A stretch of 64,000 nt of DNA from Sphingomonas kyeonggiensis (GCF_014204495.1 NZ_JACHLN010000004.1:1-64000); one strand, 5' to 3'. Numbered from the stretch's first letter, positions 8,329 through 18,157 are shown. The notes: generated from the letters alone by a model not told the origin. Made by a program: numbers and translations.

Positions 8329-8694
8329 TCAGGTACGATTCTTCAGCTGGTGGAGCAGCACGCCATTGCCTTCGCTGTCCTCTATCACGCGCATCCGGCA
8401 GACGGGCGAGTGGATCAGGTCGGTCTTGAAGGTGACGCCCTTGGCTTCGAGATCGGCGCAGAGCGCGTCGAGATCCTCGACCTCGAAGGCGATGGTGCCG
8501 CCGGAATCGGCCGAGGGCTTGTTGCCGGTGACCGTGGTGATGCCGAGGCAGCCGCCGCCCGGCAGGTCATATTCGACCCAGGGAATGCCATAGGCGGCAT
8601 TGCTCGCCGGCAGGCCGAGAATGTTCTCGTAGAAATTGCGGGCGCGGTCGAGATCGATGACCGGGTACATGGTGAAAGCGACCTTGCGGAACAT
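8329..8694 (-). CDS. VOC (glyoxalase/bleomycin-resistance) family protein
   Basis: 121 residues. The MYPVIDLDRARNFYENILGL start and the later GGTIAFEVEDLDALCADLEAKGV and DSEGNGVLLHQ segments are the two paired beta-alpha-beta modules of the vicinal-oxygen-chelate fold. Metal ligands in this fold are usually His/Glu; a histidine at the first position is not obvious here, so the protein may not be a classical glyoxalase I. Substrate is unknown. It stands alone between the repeat pair after gph and the end of the HprK-related cassette. Confidence 0.8.
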   Translation of the reverse strand: MFRKVAFTMYPVIDLDRARNFYENILGLPASNAAYGIPWVEYDLPGGGCLGITTVTGNKPSADSGGTIAFEVEDLDALCADLEAKGVTFKTDLIHSPVCRMRVIEDSEGNGVLLHQLKNRT

Positions 8695-8779
8695 CGAAAC
8701 CCCTCCTGCTGAATGCCGCGGAGGATAGGCCGCGATCTCCTACATCACAAGGATTTGTTCCTGTTTCGTTTCAACGCCT

Positions 8780-9790
8780 TCAGCCGACCGGGCGATAGCC
8801 CTTGCGGTATTTGGTCCAAAGATGGCGGGCGAGCATCGCCGGCGGCATGCGGAGCCAGTGGCTGCGGACATAGAAGGCCATGCGCAGCGGCCTGCGGGTC
8901 TGGCGCCCCCAGCCGTCACGGGCGGTGAGACGGCGGAGATAGAGGCGATCGGCCAAGCCAAGCCGCTGGTACTCCAGGGGAACTTCGGTGCCGTAAAGGG
9001 CATGACTGAGACGCAGGGCGCGGGCCATTTCACGGGCCAGGCCGTGGTGGCGGGCGCGCTCCAGCAGGCCTTCGGTACCTCCATCCCGTACCAGACAGTG
9101 AAAGTCCCAAAGGTTGCGCATTCCGCCCGCCAGATCGCCGTCCGCCAGGAGGTGGGCGACCGCGTGGACCAGAATGTCTGGACGCGAAAGTATGCACAGG
9201 CCGTTTTCGAGCGGTTCGCTGGCCGCGATCAGGCCCGCCGCGTCGGGGGTGATCCGGGCGGTCAAGGGCAGGATCGTGTGGTGGACGTCGATCATGCGAT
9301 CGCGCTCGCGGTGGATCAGCGGGGGCAGCTCATGCATCCAGCGGCGATAATAGGCATCGTCATAGGGATCGGGCTTCACCCATTCCCAGCCGGCGGCGAT
9401 CAGCGCGGCCTCGACTTCGCCAAGACTTTCCAAGGGCACGAGAATATCGAGATCGCCGATATTGCGGCCGGCGCTCGGCGACAGGCCGGCGGCGGCGAAG
9501 GCGGTGCCCTTGAGCAGCACCACCGGCACGCCCAGCGGCGCCAGCGCGCGACGCGCCATCTCGGCTTCCCAGAGCGCGGCCAGGCGGACCTGCTCGGTCG
9601 AGGCGATCGCATCCTCGACCAGACGCTTTATCCGGTCGGGTAGCGCCAGCCCATGCAAACGGTGCGCGAGTGTCCCGGCCATCTGCTCGGCACGGGCCAC
9701 CGCGAGGAGCTCGGTCCATTCTTCTGGCGAGAAGGCGAGCGAAGCGGAGGGGTCGCGGAGTATGGTCGCAAGACGCCAGCCGGGGTTCAT
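8780..9790 (-). CDS. Nucleotidyltransferase family protein (PF14907-like), HprK-related cassette
   Basis: 336 residues. The central segment GVPVVLLKGTAFAAAGLSPSAGRNIGDLDILVPLE (about residues 88-122, in two overlapping motifs: LLKG and GDLDILV) is the nucleotidyltransferase signature with the catalytic DxD. A helical C-terminal half follows (HAVAHLLADGDLAGG...WDFHCLV). This family is known beside HprK-like kinases in lasso-peptide and exopolysaccharide clusters, where it is thought to modify a peptide or small substrate; the reaction is not established. Its start overlaps the stop of the kinase gene by four bases, so it is the last member of a coupled three-gene unit. Confidence 0.85.
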   Translation of the reverse strand: MNPGWRLATILRDPSASLAFSPEEWTELLAVARAEQMAGTLAHRLHGLALPDRIKRLVEDAIASTEQVRLAALWEAEMARRALAPLGVPVVLLKGTAFAAAGLSPSAGRNIGDLDILVPLESLGEVEAALIAAGWEWVKPDPYDDAYYRRWMHELPPLIHRERDRMIDVHHTILPLTARITPDAAGLIAASEPLENGLCILSRPDILVHAVAHLLADGDLAGGMRNLWDFHCLVRDGGTEGLLERARHHGLAREMARALRLSHALYGTEVPLEYQRLGLADRLYLRRLTARDGWGRQTRRPLRMAFYVRSHWLRMPPAMLARHLWTKYRKGYRPVG

Positions 9791-10632
9791 GCGAGGGCCT
9801 CGACTAGGGCAATGCCAACTTCGGTGTCCGGATAGTCTATTGCGCGCGCCGGGACCGATTGGACGAGCCGGGTGAGCGCATCGAAACCGGGCTCGGCGAG
9901 GTGGACATAGTTGGTCGAGGCCTGGGTCAGCCGGACGAACGCTTCGCTGGGCAGCACCGGGCGCTCGGCGGTGTCGAAGCCGAAGCGCGGGAAGAGGATC
10001 AGCGAGGGGCTGGCGGGCTCGGCCATCGCGGCGATGGCGCGGGCATCGGGGACGAGGTGGCGGATATCACCCTTGGGCGTGCCGGCGAGCAGCGGGCCGA
10101 ACCGGCCCTGCGGATGCGCGGCCTGGGCGACCGCGATCGCCTGGTTCTTGAGGCTGATCAGGCGCGGAAAGGCGTGGGCTGCACCAGTTCGCGGATCGAT
10201 CAGTACGAACTCGTCGCCCATCAGCCGCCAGCCGCGCGCCATCAGCAGCGCAGCCAGGGTGGACTTGCCGGCGCCCGAGATGCCGGTCATCAGCACCGCC
10301 TTCCCGTCCCTTTCAACCGCGGAAGCGTGCAGCAACAGGTAGCGGCGCTGGGCGAGCGCCATCTGCAGGTTCATCCCCATCTCGGCGGCGAGCAGGCCCT
10401 GGGCAAGCGGCAGCGGCGCGGCATCGGGAATGGTGAAGTCCCCGCCGATATGGACCGCGGGGCGGAGATATCTGCGCCACGGACGGGCGGCGAAGAGGTG
10501 GACGTTGAAGTCCGGGATCTCGGGCTTCGGGTAATCGCGGTACAGGTCTTCCAGCGCGGCGATCGGCGCGCGCCAGTGGCTGCCGATGCGGAAGGCGGCG
10601 GGGCCGATCCGGAGATGGGCGATGTGCCTCAC
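9787..10632 (-). CDS. HprK-related kinase A
   Basis: 281 residues. A Walker A loop GISGAGKST lies near residue 117 and RLMGDEFVLIDP about 20 residues later, matching the P-loop and acidic motif of HPr kinase/phosphorylase and PEPCK-like kinases. The N-terminal third does not resemble the HprK N-domain. Related enzymes phosphorylate the C-terminal residue of some lasso-peptide precursors (known for paeninodin), so a peptide or protein substrate is possible. The gene overlaps the PqqD-like gene upstream and the nucleotidyltransferase gene downstream by four bases each, which implies coupled translation and perhaps a complex. No HPr or PTS gene is nearby. Confidence 0.85.
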   Translation of the reverse strand: MRHIAHLRIGPAAFRIGSHWRAPIAALEDLYRDYPKPEIPDFNVHLFAARPWRRYLRPAVHIGGDFTIPDAAPLPLAQGLLAAEMGMNLQMALAQRRYLLLHASAVERDGKAVLMTGISGAGKSTLAALLMARGWRLMGDEFVLIDPRTGAAHAFPRLISLKNQAIAVAQAAHPQGRFGPLLAGTPKGDIRHLVPDARAIAAMAEPASPSLILFPRFGFDTAERPVLPSEAFVRLTQASTNYVHLAEPGFDALTRLVQSVPARAIDYPDTEVGIALVEALA

Positions 10633-10901
10633 AGTCGCTCGACCAGCCCGGCCTGGACGAGCTCGTCGAGCCGGATCGCCAGCGCGGCGGGATCGGCGTC
10701 GAGCAGGTCGTAGCGCTCGGTGAGGGCCGCCAGGAGCTGGTCGAGGGTCTGCGGTGCGGGCGTCAGCGCTTCGAGCAGCTCGGGGACCGGCGCGTCGACG
10801 ACATGGGTGATGCCGGAGGCGCGGTGATAGATCAGGGTGAGCGCGTCGAGCGGGACAATGCGGAGCGTCTCGGGCGCGGCGGCGCGGTAGAGGACCGTCA
10901 T
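10629..10901 (-). CDS. PqqD-like peptide chaperone of the HprK-related (HPr-rel-A) system
   Basis: About 90 residues. The sequence MTVLYRAAAPETLRIVPLDALTLIYHRASGITHVVD resembles the winged-helix PqqD/RRE fold, which binds leader peptides for modifying enzymes. The C-terminal LAALTERYDLLDADPAALAIRLDELVQAGLVE is the typical PqqD helix pair. The start at 10901 is preferred (MTVLYRA, preceded by GGGGCGTGAG); an in-frame ATG at 10913 would add four residues. It is the first gene of the coupled trio and lies behind a repeat pair separating it from the Tat-signal gene. Confidence 0.8.
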   Translation of the reverse strand: MTVLYRAAAPETLRIVPLDALTLIYHRASGITHVVDAPVPELLEALTPAPQTLDQLLAALTERYDLLDADPAALAIRLDELVQAGLVERL

Positions 10902-10914
10902 CTCACGCCCCATT

Positions 10915-10996
10915 CGTCATCCCGGCGAAAGCCGGGATCTCGTGCGGCTCCTTCCCCGCGCCTTCGCCTGAGATCCCGGCTTTCGCCGGGATGACG
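10915..10996. repeat. Head-to-head palindromic repeat pair (class B)
   Basis: CGTCATCCCGGC...GCCGGGATCTC at 10915-10941 and its inverted copy at 10970-10996, spacer GTGCGGCTCC.... A near-identical unit including the spacer is at 26594-26675. It lies between the Tat-signal gene and the PqqD-like gene. Confidence 0.8.
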
Positions 10997-11017
10997 GGAA
11001 CCGGGAATGCCACGGCC

Positions 11018-11404
11018 TCAGCCGCGCGGCATTTGCAGCGAGGCGAAGCAGGTGAAGCCGCTGGTGCCCGATTGCAGGCGGCGGATGTAATTGGTGTAGG
11101 CGCGGCTCTGCTCATAGGTGGTGCCGGGCAAGGTGCCGCCATTGAGCGCGTTCTTGACCTCCGCCGCCTTGAACGGCCGGCCCGCCGCCGGGAAGGCGCC
11201 CTGGGTGCCGGCGGGCACCAGCTTGCCGTCCGCCGCGACATATTGGCCGGCGCGGCCCGGATCGGGGACGGGAATCTCGCAGTTCATCACCGAGGCATTG
11301 GTCTGCGCCAGCGCCGGGCGGATCGAGACGATCGCGGAGGCACTCGCCGCGCCGAGCATCAATGCACGGCGGCTTGCCTTCGGGGTCTGGTCTTCATCTG
11401 CCAT
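11018..11404 (-). CDS. Tat-signal secreted protein heading the HprK-related cassette
   Basis: 128 residues starting MADEDQTPKASRRALMLG, with a twin-arginine motif (SRRALML) and a hydrophobic stretch ending PALAQ. The mature part of about 93 residues has only two cysteines (NCEIP and FTCFAS) and ends FASLQMPRG. No known domain is recognised. It is the gene immediately upstream of PqqD-like/HprK-related/nucleotidyltransferase on the same strand, separated only by a repeat pair, so it is the best candidate for a substrate or partner of those enzymes. The start at 11404 is chosen because it places the Tat motif near the N-terminus; an upstream start at 11467 adds 21 residues. Confidence 0.75.
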   Translation of the reverse strand: MADEDQTPKASRRALMLGAASASAIVSIRPALAQTNASVMNCEIPVPDPGRAGQYVAADGKLVPAGTQGAFPAAGRPFKAAEVKNALNGGTLPGTTYEQSRAYTNYIRRLQSGTSGFTCFASLQMPRG

Positions 11405-11476
11405 GATGCATTGTCCTGCGCCCGGTGGCGTTTCGCAATCGTAAATTGTGGGACAGGCCGTTCCCACTCCCTACAC

Positions 11477-11583
11477 CGTCATCCCCGCGAAAGCGGGGAC
11501 CCATCTCCTGCGCCATCCACGAACACGACCGCCGTGCTTGCCGCACGTCCTGGAGATGGGCCCCCGCTTTCGCGGGGGTGACG
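11477..11583. repeat. Head-to-head palindromic repeat pair (class A variant)
   Basis: CGTCATCCCCGCGAAAGCGGGG plus CCATCTCC on the left and the inverted GGAGATGGG...GGGGGTGACG on the right, flanking a spacer of about 45 bases. It separates the Tat-signal gene from phoR. The GTCATCCCC end is shared with the elements at 18879, 20998 and 31998. Confidence 0.75.
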
Positions 11584-11673
11584 ACGGGAAGGTGGGGATG
11601 ACGACGGAAAGGCGGAGGGCAACGCGGTATAGTGGGGTGACGAAAGCACTGGCCGCCCCTAGTAAGGCGGCCA

Positions 11674-12876
<1,203 letters not shown>

Positions 12877-12950
12877 CCGTACTGCAACAGAGGCAGGGCG
12901 AACCGCAGGGCGATTCTCGCCCCCTTCTTGCCGTTCCCGGGAGACGAGAC

Positions 12951-13982
12951 ATTTTCGGCAGGCTTGCACTCGTGGCGACCGCGCTGACGCTGACTGCCTG
13001 CAACGGCAACAGCGCGCGGGAGATCCGCGTGGTCGGCTCGTCGACGGTCTATCCCTTCACCACGGCGGTGGCCGAGGCGTTCGTCAACCAGGGCAGCGGG
13101 CATCGCGCCCCGGTGGTCGAATCGATCGGCACGGGCGCCGGGCTGAAGCGCTTCTGCGAAGGCGTGGGCTGGCAGTTCCCGGACATCGCCAATGCCTCGC
13201 GGCGGATCAAGAAGACCGAATATGCCGATTGCCAGCGCAACGGCGTGGGCGAGATCATCGAGGTGCAGATCGGCATCGACGGGGTGGCGCTGGCCGAGGC
13301 GAACAACGGCCCCAAGCTGACGCTGAGCAAGAAGGACGTGTACCTGGCGCTGGCGGCCCACCCCTTCGGCAAGGACAGCAATCCGGCGCGGACCTGGCGC
13401 GACGTCAACCCGTCGCTGCCCGCGATCCCGATCCAGGTGATGGGCCCGCCCTCGACCAGCGGCACCCGCGACGCGCTGGTCGAGCTGGTGATGGAGCCGG
13501 GCTGCGCCGAGGCCGATCCCGCCGTCCACGCGATGAAGACGGCGAAGGACACCAGCCCGTACGACAATCGCTGCAAGCGCATCCGCGACGACGGCCCCTA
13601 TATCGACAAGGGCGAGAACGATAACCTGATCGTCCAGGGGCTGGCGCAGAACCCCAATGCGATCGGCGTGTTCGGCTATTCCTATCTCGAGGAGAATGCC
13701 GACCGGCTGCACGGCGTGCCGATCGACGGCGTGGCGCCGAGCTATGCGACGATCGCCGATGGCAGCTATCCGGGCGCGCGGCCGCTGTTCCTCTATGTGA
13801 AGAAGCGGCATCTGCGCGCGGTGCCCGGGCTGGCCGATTTCCTGAAGCTGTACGGCACGATGTGGGCGCCGGGCGGCAAGCTCTCGCGGCGCGGGCTGAT
13901 CCCGGCGCCGGACGCGGTGCGCGCGCACGCGCTGGCGATCCTCGAGCAGCGCACGCCGCTCGATCCGGCGGGGCTGCACTGA
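12951..13982 (+). CDS. pstS: Phosphate ABC transporter substrate-binding lipoprotein
   Basis: About 343 residues. It captures phosphate outside the inner membrane and delivers it to PstCAB. The mature part begins CNGNSAREIRVVGSSTVYPFTTAVAEAF, with the ligand-loop pattern GSSTVYPF; SGTRDALVELV later matches the second phosphate-binding loop. The signal is a lipoprotein signal (LALVATALTLTAC, lipobox LTAC). No ATG, GTG or TTG precedes it in frame at a sensible place; ATT at 12951 follows GGGAG with good spacing and gives a normal signal, while GTG at 12972 gives only nine residues before the cysteine. The start is therefore an unusual ATT, or the sequence has an error. The stop overlaps the pstC ATG (TGATG). 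Confidence 0.85.
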   Translation: MFGRLALVATALTLTACNGNSAREIRVVGSSTVYPFTTAVAEAFVNQGSGHRAPVVESIGTGAGLKRFCEGVGWQFPDIANASRRIKKTEYADCQRNGVGEIIEVQIGIDGVALAEANNGPKLTLSKKDVYLALAAHPFGKDSNPARTWRDVNPSLPAIPIQVMGPPSTSGTRDALVELVMEPGCAEADPAVHAMKTAKDTSPYDNRCKRIRDDGPYIDKGENDNLIVQGLAQNPNAIGVFGYSYLEENADRLHGVPIDGVAPSYATIADGSYPGARPLFLYVKKRHLRAVPGLADFLKLYGTMWAPGGKLSRRGLIPAPDAVRAHALAILEQRTPLDPAGLH

Positions 13983-15358
13983 TGAACCCGCTCGCCCTCC
14001 TCTTCCTGATCGCCGGGCTTGGTCTGATCGGCTGGCTGACCGGCCGCGCCCGCGCCCAGCGGATCGACCGCGGCGGTGCCAAGCGGCTCCATTCGCTGCC
14101 CTCGCAGCATGGCTGGTATGTCGCGACCTGGGCAGTGCTGCCGGCCCTGCTGTTCGTCGCGGTCTGGGCCTCGCTCTCGCCGAGCCTGGTGCGCGACGCG
14201 GTGCTGGAGCATCCGGCGGCGAAGCAGCTGCCCCAGTTCGAGTTCGAGCGCGACGCGCTGCTCGCCGAGGCCAAGCGCGTGGCCGAGGACCCCGACGCCA
14301 AGGCGTTCGACCCGCTGGCCGCCGAGCTCGCCCCGGCGACCCGGGCGGCGGAGAATCGCTACAACTGGATGGGGAGCGCGGTGGCGATCCTGCTCGCCTT
14401 TGCCGGCGGGCTGTTCGCCTGGTCGCGGATCCGCGCGCAGCTGAAGGCGCGCAGCCAGGTCGAGCGGATCGTCATGCTGCTCCTGCTGGTCGCTTCGCTG
14501 ATCGCGATCCTGACCACGCTGGGCATCTTCCTGTCGCTGCTGTGGGAATCGCTACGCTTCTTCGAGCAGGTGCCGATCACCGACTTCCTGTTCGGCACGC
14601 ACTGGAGCCCGCAGGTGATCGAGGCGTCGAACCCCGGCAAGTCGCTGGGCGCGGTGCCTTTGTTCTGGGGGACCTTCTTCATCGGCGCGGTGATCGCGAT
14701 GCTGGTCGCCATCCCGTTCGGGCTGATGAGCGCGATCTACCTGACCCAGTACGCCGCGCCGCGGGTGCGCGCCTGGATGAAGCCGACGCTGGAGATGCTC
14801 GCGGGCGTGCCGACCGTGGTCTACGGATACTTCGCCGCGCTGACCGTGGCGCCGGCGGTGCGCGACCTGGCGGTGCATCTCGGCATGCCCTTCGCTTCGT
14901 CCGAGAGCGCGCTGGCAGCGGGTCTGGTGATGGGGGTGATGATCATCCCGTTCGTCTCCTCGATGGCCGATGACTCGATCGCCGCGGTGCCGACCGCGAT
15001 GCGCGACGGCAGCCTGGCGATGGGCGCGACGCATAGCGAGACGATCTCGCGGGTGCTGCTGCCCGCCGCGCTGCCGGGCGTGGTGGCCGGCGTGCTGCTC
15101 GCCGTATCCCGCGCGATCGGCGAGACGATGATCGTGGTGATGGCCGCCAGCGGCGCGGCGAATATCACGCTCAACCCGTTCGAGAGCGCAACGACGGTGA
15201 CCAAGCAGATCGTCGACCTGCTGACCGGCGAGGCCGAGTTCGACAGCCCGAAGACGCTGGCGGCGTTCGCGCTGGGCCTGACGCTCTTTGTCATCACGCT
15301 GCTGCTCAACATCGTCGCGCTGCGCGTCGTGAAGAAATACCGGGAGGCCTATGAATAA
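13982..15358 (+). CDS. pstC: Phosphate ABC transporter permease PstC
   Basis: 458 residues. It has the long N-terminal extension common in alphaproteobacteria (three extra hydrophobic segments in about residues 1-150, including NPLALLFLIAGLGLIGWL) and then the six-helix permease core, with the cytoplasmic EAA-type loop DGSLAMGATHSETISRVLLPAALPG. It forms the phosphate channel with PstA. The ATG shares bases with the pstS stop, so translation is coupled. An upstream in-frame start at 13862 is inside pstS and was not used. Confidence 0.95.
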   Translation: MNPLALLFLIAGLGLIGWLTGRARAQRIDRGGAKRLHSLPSQHGWYVATWAVLPALLFVAVWASLSPSLVRDAVLEHPAAKQLPQFEFERDALLAEAKRVAEDPDAKAFDPLAAELAPATRAAENRYNWMGSAVAILLAFAGGLFAWSRIRAQLKARSQVERIVMLLLLVASLIAILTTLGIFLSLLWESLRFFEQVPITDFLFGTHWSPQVIEASNPGKSLGAVPLFWGTFFIGAVIAMLVAIPFGLMSAIYLTQYAAPRVRAWMKPTLEMLAGVPTVVYGYFAALTVAPAVRDLAVHLGMPFASSESALAAGLVMGVMIIPFVSSMADDSIAAVPTAMRDGSLAMGATHSETISRVLLPAALPGVVAGVLLAVSRAIGETMIVVMAASGAANITLNPFESATTVTKQIVDLLTGEAEFDSPKTLAAFALGLTLFVITLLLNIVALRVVKKYREAYE

Positions 15359-16652
15359 GCCCGCTCCCGAGGCCGCGCCGGCGCGCGCGCCCACCGACTG
15401 GAAGACCGAGGCGATGCAGAAGCGCATCCGCCGGCGCTATGCGCGCGAGCGGCGCTTCAAGCTGTTCGGGATGCTGGCGGTGATCCTGTCGGCCGCGTTC
15501 CTCGCCTTCCTGCTGTTCACCATGGTGACCAATGGCTGGCGCGGCTTCACCCGCACCGAGATCGCGCTGCCGCTCGACTTCCCGGCGATGGCGATGAAGA
15601 TCGATCCCGCCCAGCTCTCGACGCCGGGCGCCAATCTGGCGCTGGCCGGGGCGGAACTGGAGGACAAGGTCTCCAACGCCGCGCTCGCCGCCTATGGCGC
15701 GCAGAGCGTGCCTCTGCTGTCCGACGCCGCCTGGCTCAAGGTGCGCGAGGCGCTCAAGGCCGATCCGTCGCTGCTTCACCAGAAGAAGCTGCTGTGGGTG
15801 CCGGCCTCGACCCAGGTCGAGCAGGGATTGCGCGGCAATGACGCCGCCGCGGCGCCGCTGGCGAAGAAGCTGTACGACGCGGGCAAGCTGCACACCGGGT
15901 TCAACGCCGGCTTCTTCAGCGAATCGGATTCGACCGATCCGGTGGCCGTGGGCATCTGGGGCGCGTTCAAGGGATCGCTGCTGACCATGGCGGTGACCTT
16001 CCTGATCGCCTTCCCGATCGGCGTGCTCTCGGCGATCTATCTCGAGGAATATGCGCCGAAGAACCGCTGGACCGACCTGATCGAGGTTTCGATCAACAAC
16101 CTGGCGGCGGTGCCCTCGATCATCTTCGGCCTGCTCGGGCTAGCGGTGTTCCTGGGCAGCTGGAGCCTGTTCGGGATGCGGGTGGGGCCGCTGCTGCCGC
16201 GCTCGGCCGCGCTGGTCGGCGGCGTGACGCTCGCGCTGATGATCATGCCCGTCATCGTCATCGCCAGCCGCAACGCGATCAAGGGCGTGCCACCGTCGAT
16301 CCGCGACGCCGCGCTCGGCATCGGGGCGAGCCGGATCCAGGTGGTGTTCCACCATGTGCTGCCGCTCGCCATGCCCGGCATCCTGACCGGCACGATCATC
16401 GGCATGGCGCGTGCGCTGGGCGAGACCGCGCCGCTGCTGCTGATCGGCATGCGCGCCTTCATCGTCACCCCGCCGGGCGGCTTCACCGACCCGGCGACCG
16501 TGCTGCCGGTCCAGATCTTCCTGTGGTCGGACGAAGTCAGCCGCGGGTTCGTCGAGAAGACCAGCGCCGCCATCCTTGTCCTGCTGGTGTTCCTGCTCGC
16601 CATGAACGGGCTCGCCATCTATCTTCGCAACAAATTCGAGACCCGCTGGTGA
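15351..16652 (+). CDS. pstA: Phosphate ABC transporter permease PstA
   Basis: 433 residues, overlapping pstC by eight bases. A soluble N-terminal stretch and one membrane helix (LFGMLAVILSAAFLAFLLF) precede a large periplasmic domain (about residues 60-195), then the permease core, including the EAA-like loop DAALGIGASRIQVVFHHVLPLAMPG. The large extra domain is usual in this group. It pairs with PstC and the PstB ATPase. Its TGA overlaps the pstB ATG. Confidence 0.95.
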   Translation: MNKPAPEAAPARAPTDWKTEAMQKRIRRRYARERRFKLFGMLAVILSAAFLAFLLFTMVTNGWRGFTRTEIALPLDFPAMAMKIDPAQLSTPGANLALAGAELEDKVSNAALAAYGAQSVPLLSDAAWLKVREALKADPSLLHQKKLLWVPASTQVEQGLRGNDAAAAPLAKKLYDAGKLHTGFNAGFFSESDSTDPVAVGIWGAFKGSLLTMAVTFLIAFPIGVLSAIYLEEYAPKNRWTDLIEVSINNLAAVPSIIFGLLGLAVFLGSWSLFGMRVGPLLPRSAALVGGVTLALMIMPVIVIASRNAIKGVPPSIRDAALGIGASRIQVVFHHVLPLAMPGILTGTIIGMARALGETAPLLLIGMRAFIVTPPGGFTDPATVLPVQIFLWSDEVSRGFVEKTSAAILVLLVFLLAMNGLAIYLRNKFETRW

Positions 16653-17428
16653 TGACCGACGCCCACCCTGCCCCGCACAAGATGTCCGCGCGCGGCGTCA
16701 GCGTGTCCTATGGCGACAAGCAGGCGATCCGCGACGTCTCGATCGATGTCGACATGGATCATGTGACGGCGTTCATCGGCCCGTCGGGCTGCGGCAAGTC
16801 GACCTTCCTGCGCACGCTCAACCGGATGAACGACACCATCCCGAGCGCGCGGGTGACCGGTGAGATCACGCTGGACGGCGAGGACATCTATTCGTCGGAC
16901 ATGGACGTGGTGCAGCTGCGCGCCCGGGTGGGCATGGTGTTCCAGAAGCCCAACCCCTTCCCCAAGTCGATCTACGAGAATGTCGCCTATGGCCCGCGCA
17001 TCCACGGGCTGGCGGCTTCGAAGGGCGCGCTGGACGGGATCGTCGAGCAGTCGCTGCGCCGCGCCGGCCTGTGGGACGAAGTGAAGGACCGGCTGAACGA
17101 CAGCGGCACCGCGCTTTCGGGCGGCCAGCAGCAGCGGCTCTGCATCGCCCGCGCCATTGCCGTGGACCCCGAAGTGATCCTGATGGACGAGCCCTGCTCG
17201 GCGCTCGACCCGATCGCAACCGCGAAGATCGAGGAGCTGATCCACGAGCTCAAGGGCCGCTATGCCATCGTGATCGTGACGCACAACATGCAGCAGGCGG
17301 CGCGCGTCAGCCAGAAGACCGCCTTCTTCCATCTCGGCCAGCTGGTCGAATATGGGGATACCGACAATATCTTCACCGCACCCAGGCAGGAGCGGACGAA
17401 GGACTATATCACCGGCCGGTACGGCTAG
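16652..17428 (+). CDS. pstB: Phosphate ABC transporter ATP-binding protein
   Basis: 258 residues. Walker A GPSGCGKST, signature LSGGQQQR, Walker B VILMDEPCSALD and the switch histidine in IVTHNMQQ are all present, as is the PstB-typical TLNRMNDTIP after the P loop. It energises PstCA. The start is fixed by the overlap with the pstA stop. Confidence 0.97.
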   Translation: MTDAHPAPHKMSARGVSVSYGDKQAIRDVSIDVDMDHVTAFIGPSGCGKSTFLRTLNRMNDTIPSARVTGEITLDGEDIYSSDMDVVQLRARVGMVFQKPNPFPKSIYENVAYGPRIHGLAASKGALDGIVEQSLRRAGLWDEVKDRLNDSGTALSGGQQQRLCIARAIAVDPEVILMDEPCSALDPIATAKIEELIHELKGRYAIVIVTHNMQQAARVSQKTAFFHLGQLVEYGDTDNIFTAPRQERTKDYITGRYG

Positions 17429-17439
17429 GAGCGAGGAAC

Positions 17440-18141
17440 ATGTCGACCGGCCAGGAACATACCGTCAAGGCGTTCGATCAGGACATCGGGCAGCTGCGCG
17501 CGCTGATCTCGCAGATGGGCGGGCTGGCCGAGCAGGCGATCGAGGACGCGATGCTGGCGCTGTCGCGCGGCGATGCCGAGCTGGCCGACGAGGTGCGCAA
17601 GAAGGACAAGCAGATCGACGCGATCGAGGCCGAGCTGGAAAAGCTCGTCGTCCGCGTCATTGCCCTTCGCGCCCCGATGGCCGACGATCTGCGCGAAGTG
17701 ATCGCCGCCTTGAAGATCGCTGCGGTGATCGAGCGGATCGGCGACTATGCCAAGAACATCGCCAAGCGCGTGCCGCTGATCCATGCCGAGGGCGAGGAGC
17801 GGATCGAAGTGGTCTCGATCCTGCCGTCGATGGGCCAGCTGGCTGCGGACATGGTGCACGATGTGCTCGACGCCTTTTCGGCGCGCGATGCCGAGGCCGC
17901 GGTGCGGATCTGCGCGCGCGACAACGCGCTCGACGATTTCTACGACTCGATCTTCCGGACGCTGGTGACGTTCATGGTCGAGAATTCGAAGACGATCAGC
18001 CAGGTGGCGCACCTGCTGTTCGTGGCGAAGAACCTGGAGAGGATCGGCGACCACGCAACCAATGTGGCCGAGATGGTCTATTTCGCGGCGACAGGCGAAT
18101 ACATGGCCGAGCGCGAGACCGGCGCGGCCGGGACGAACTGA
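17440..18141 (+). CDS. phoU: Phosphate signalling complex protein PhoU
   Basis: 233 residues in two repeated three-helix PhoU domains; the metal-binding motif ExxxD recurs as AAVIERIGDYAKNIAKR (about residue 95) and AKNLERIGDHATNVAEM (about residue 200). It represses PhoR in phosphate sufficiency by linking PstB to the kinase. GAGCGAGGA upstream of the ATG is a good ribosome binding site, 11 bases after pstB. Confidence 0.97.
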   Translation: MSTGQEHTVKAFDQDIGQLRALISQMGGLAEQAIEDAMLALSRGDAELADEVRKKDKQIDAIEAELEKLVVRVIALRAPMADDLREVIAALKIAAVIERIGDYAKNIAKRVPLIHAEGEERIEVVSILPSMGQLAADMVHDVLDAFSARDAEAAVRICARDNALDDFYDSIFRTLVTFMVENSKTISQVAHLLFVAKNLERIGDHATNVAEMVYFAATGEYMAERETGAAGTN

Positions 18142-18157
18142 GCGGATTGGGGAAGAT

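Noticed and set aside
9787..10632. Classical HPr kinase/phosphorylase of the PTS
   Set aside because: The N-terminal HprK domain is missing and no HPr or EI gene is near; the PqqD-like and nucleotidyltransferase neighbours fit the HprK-related family better.
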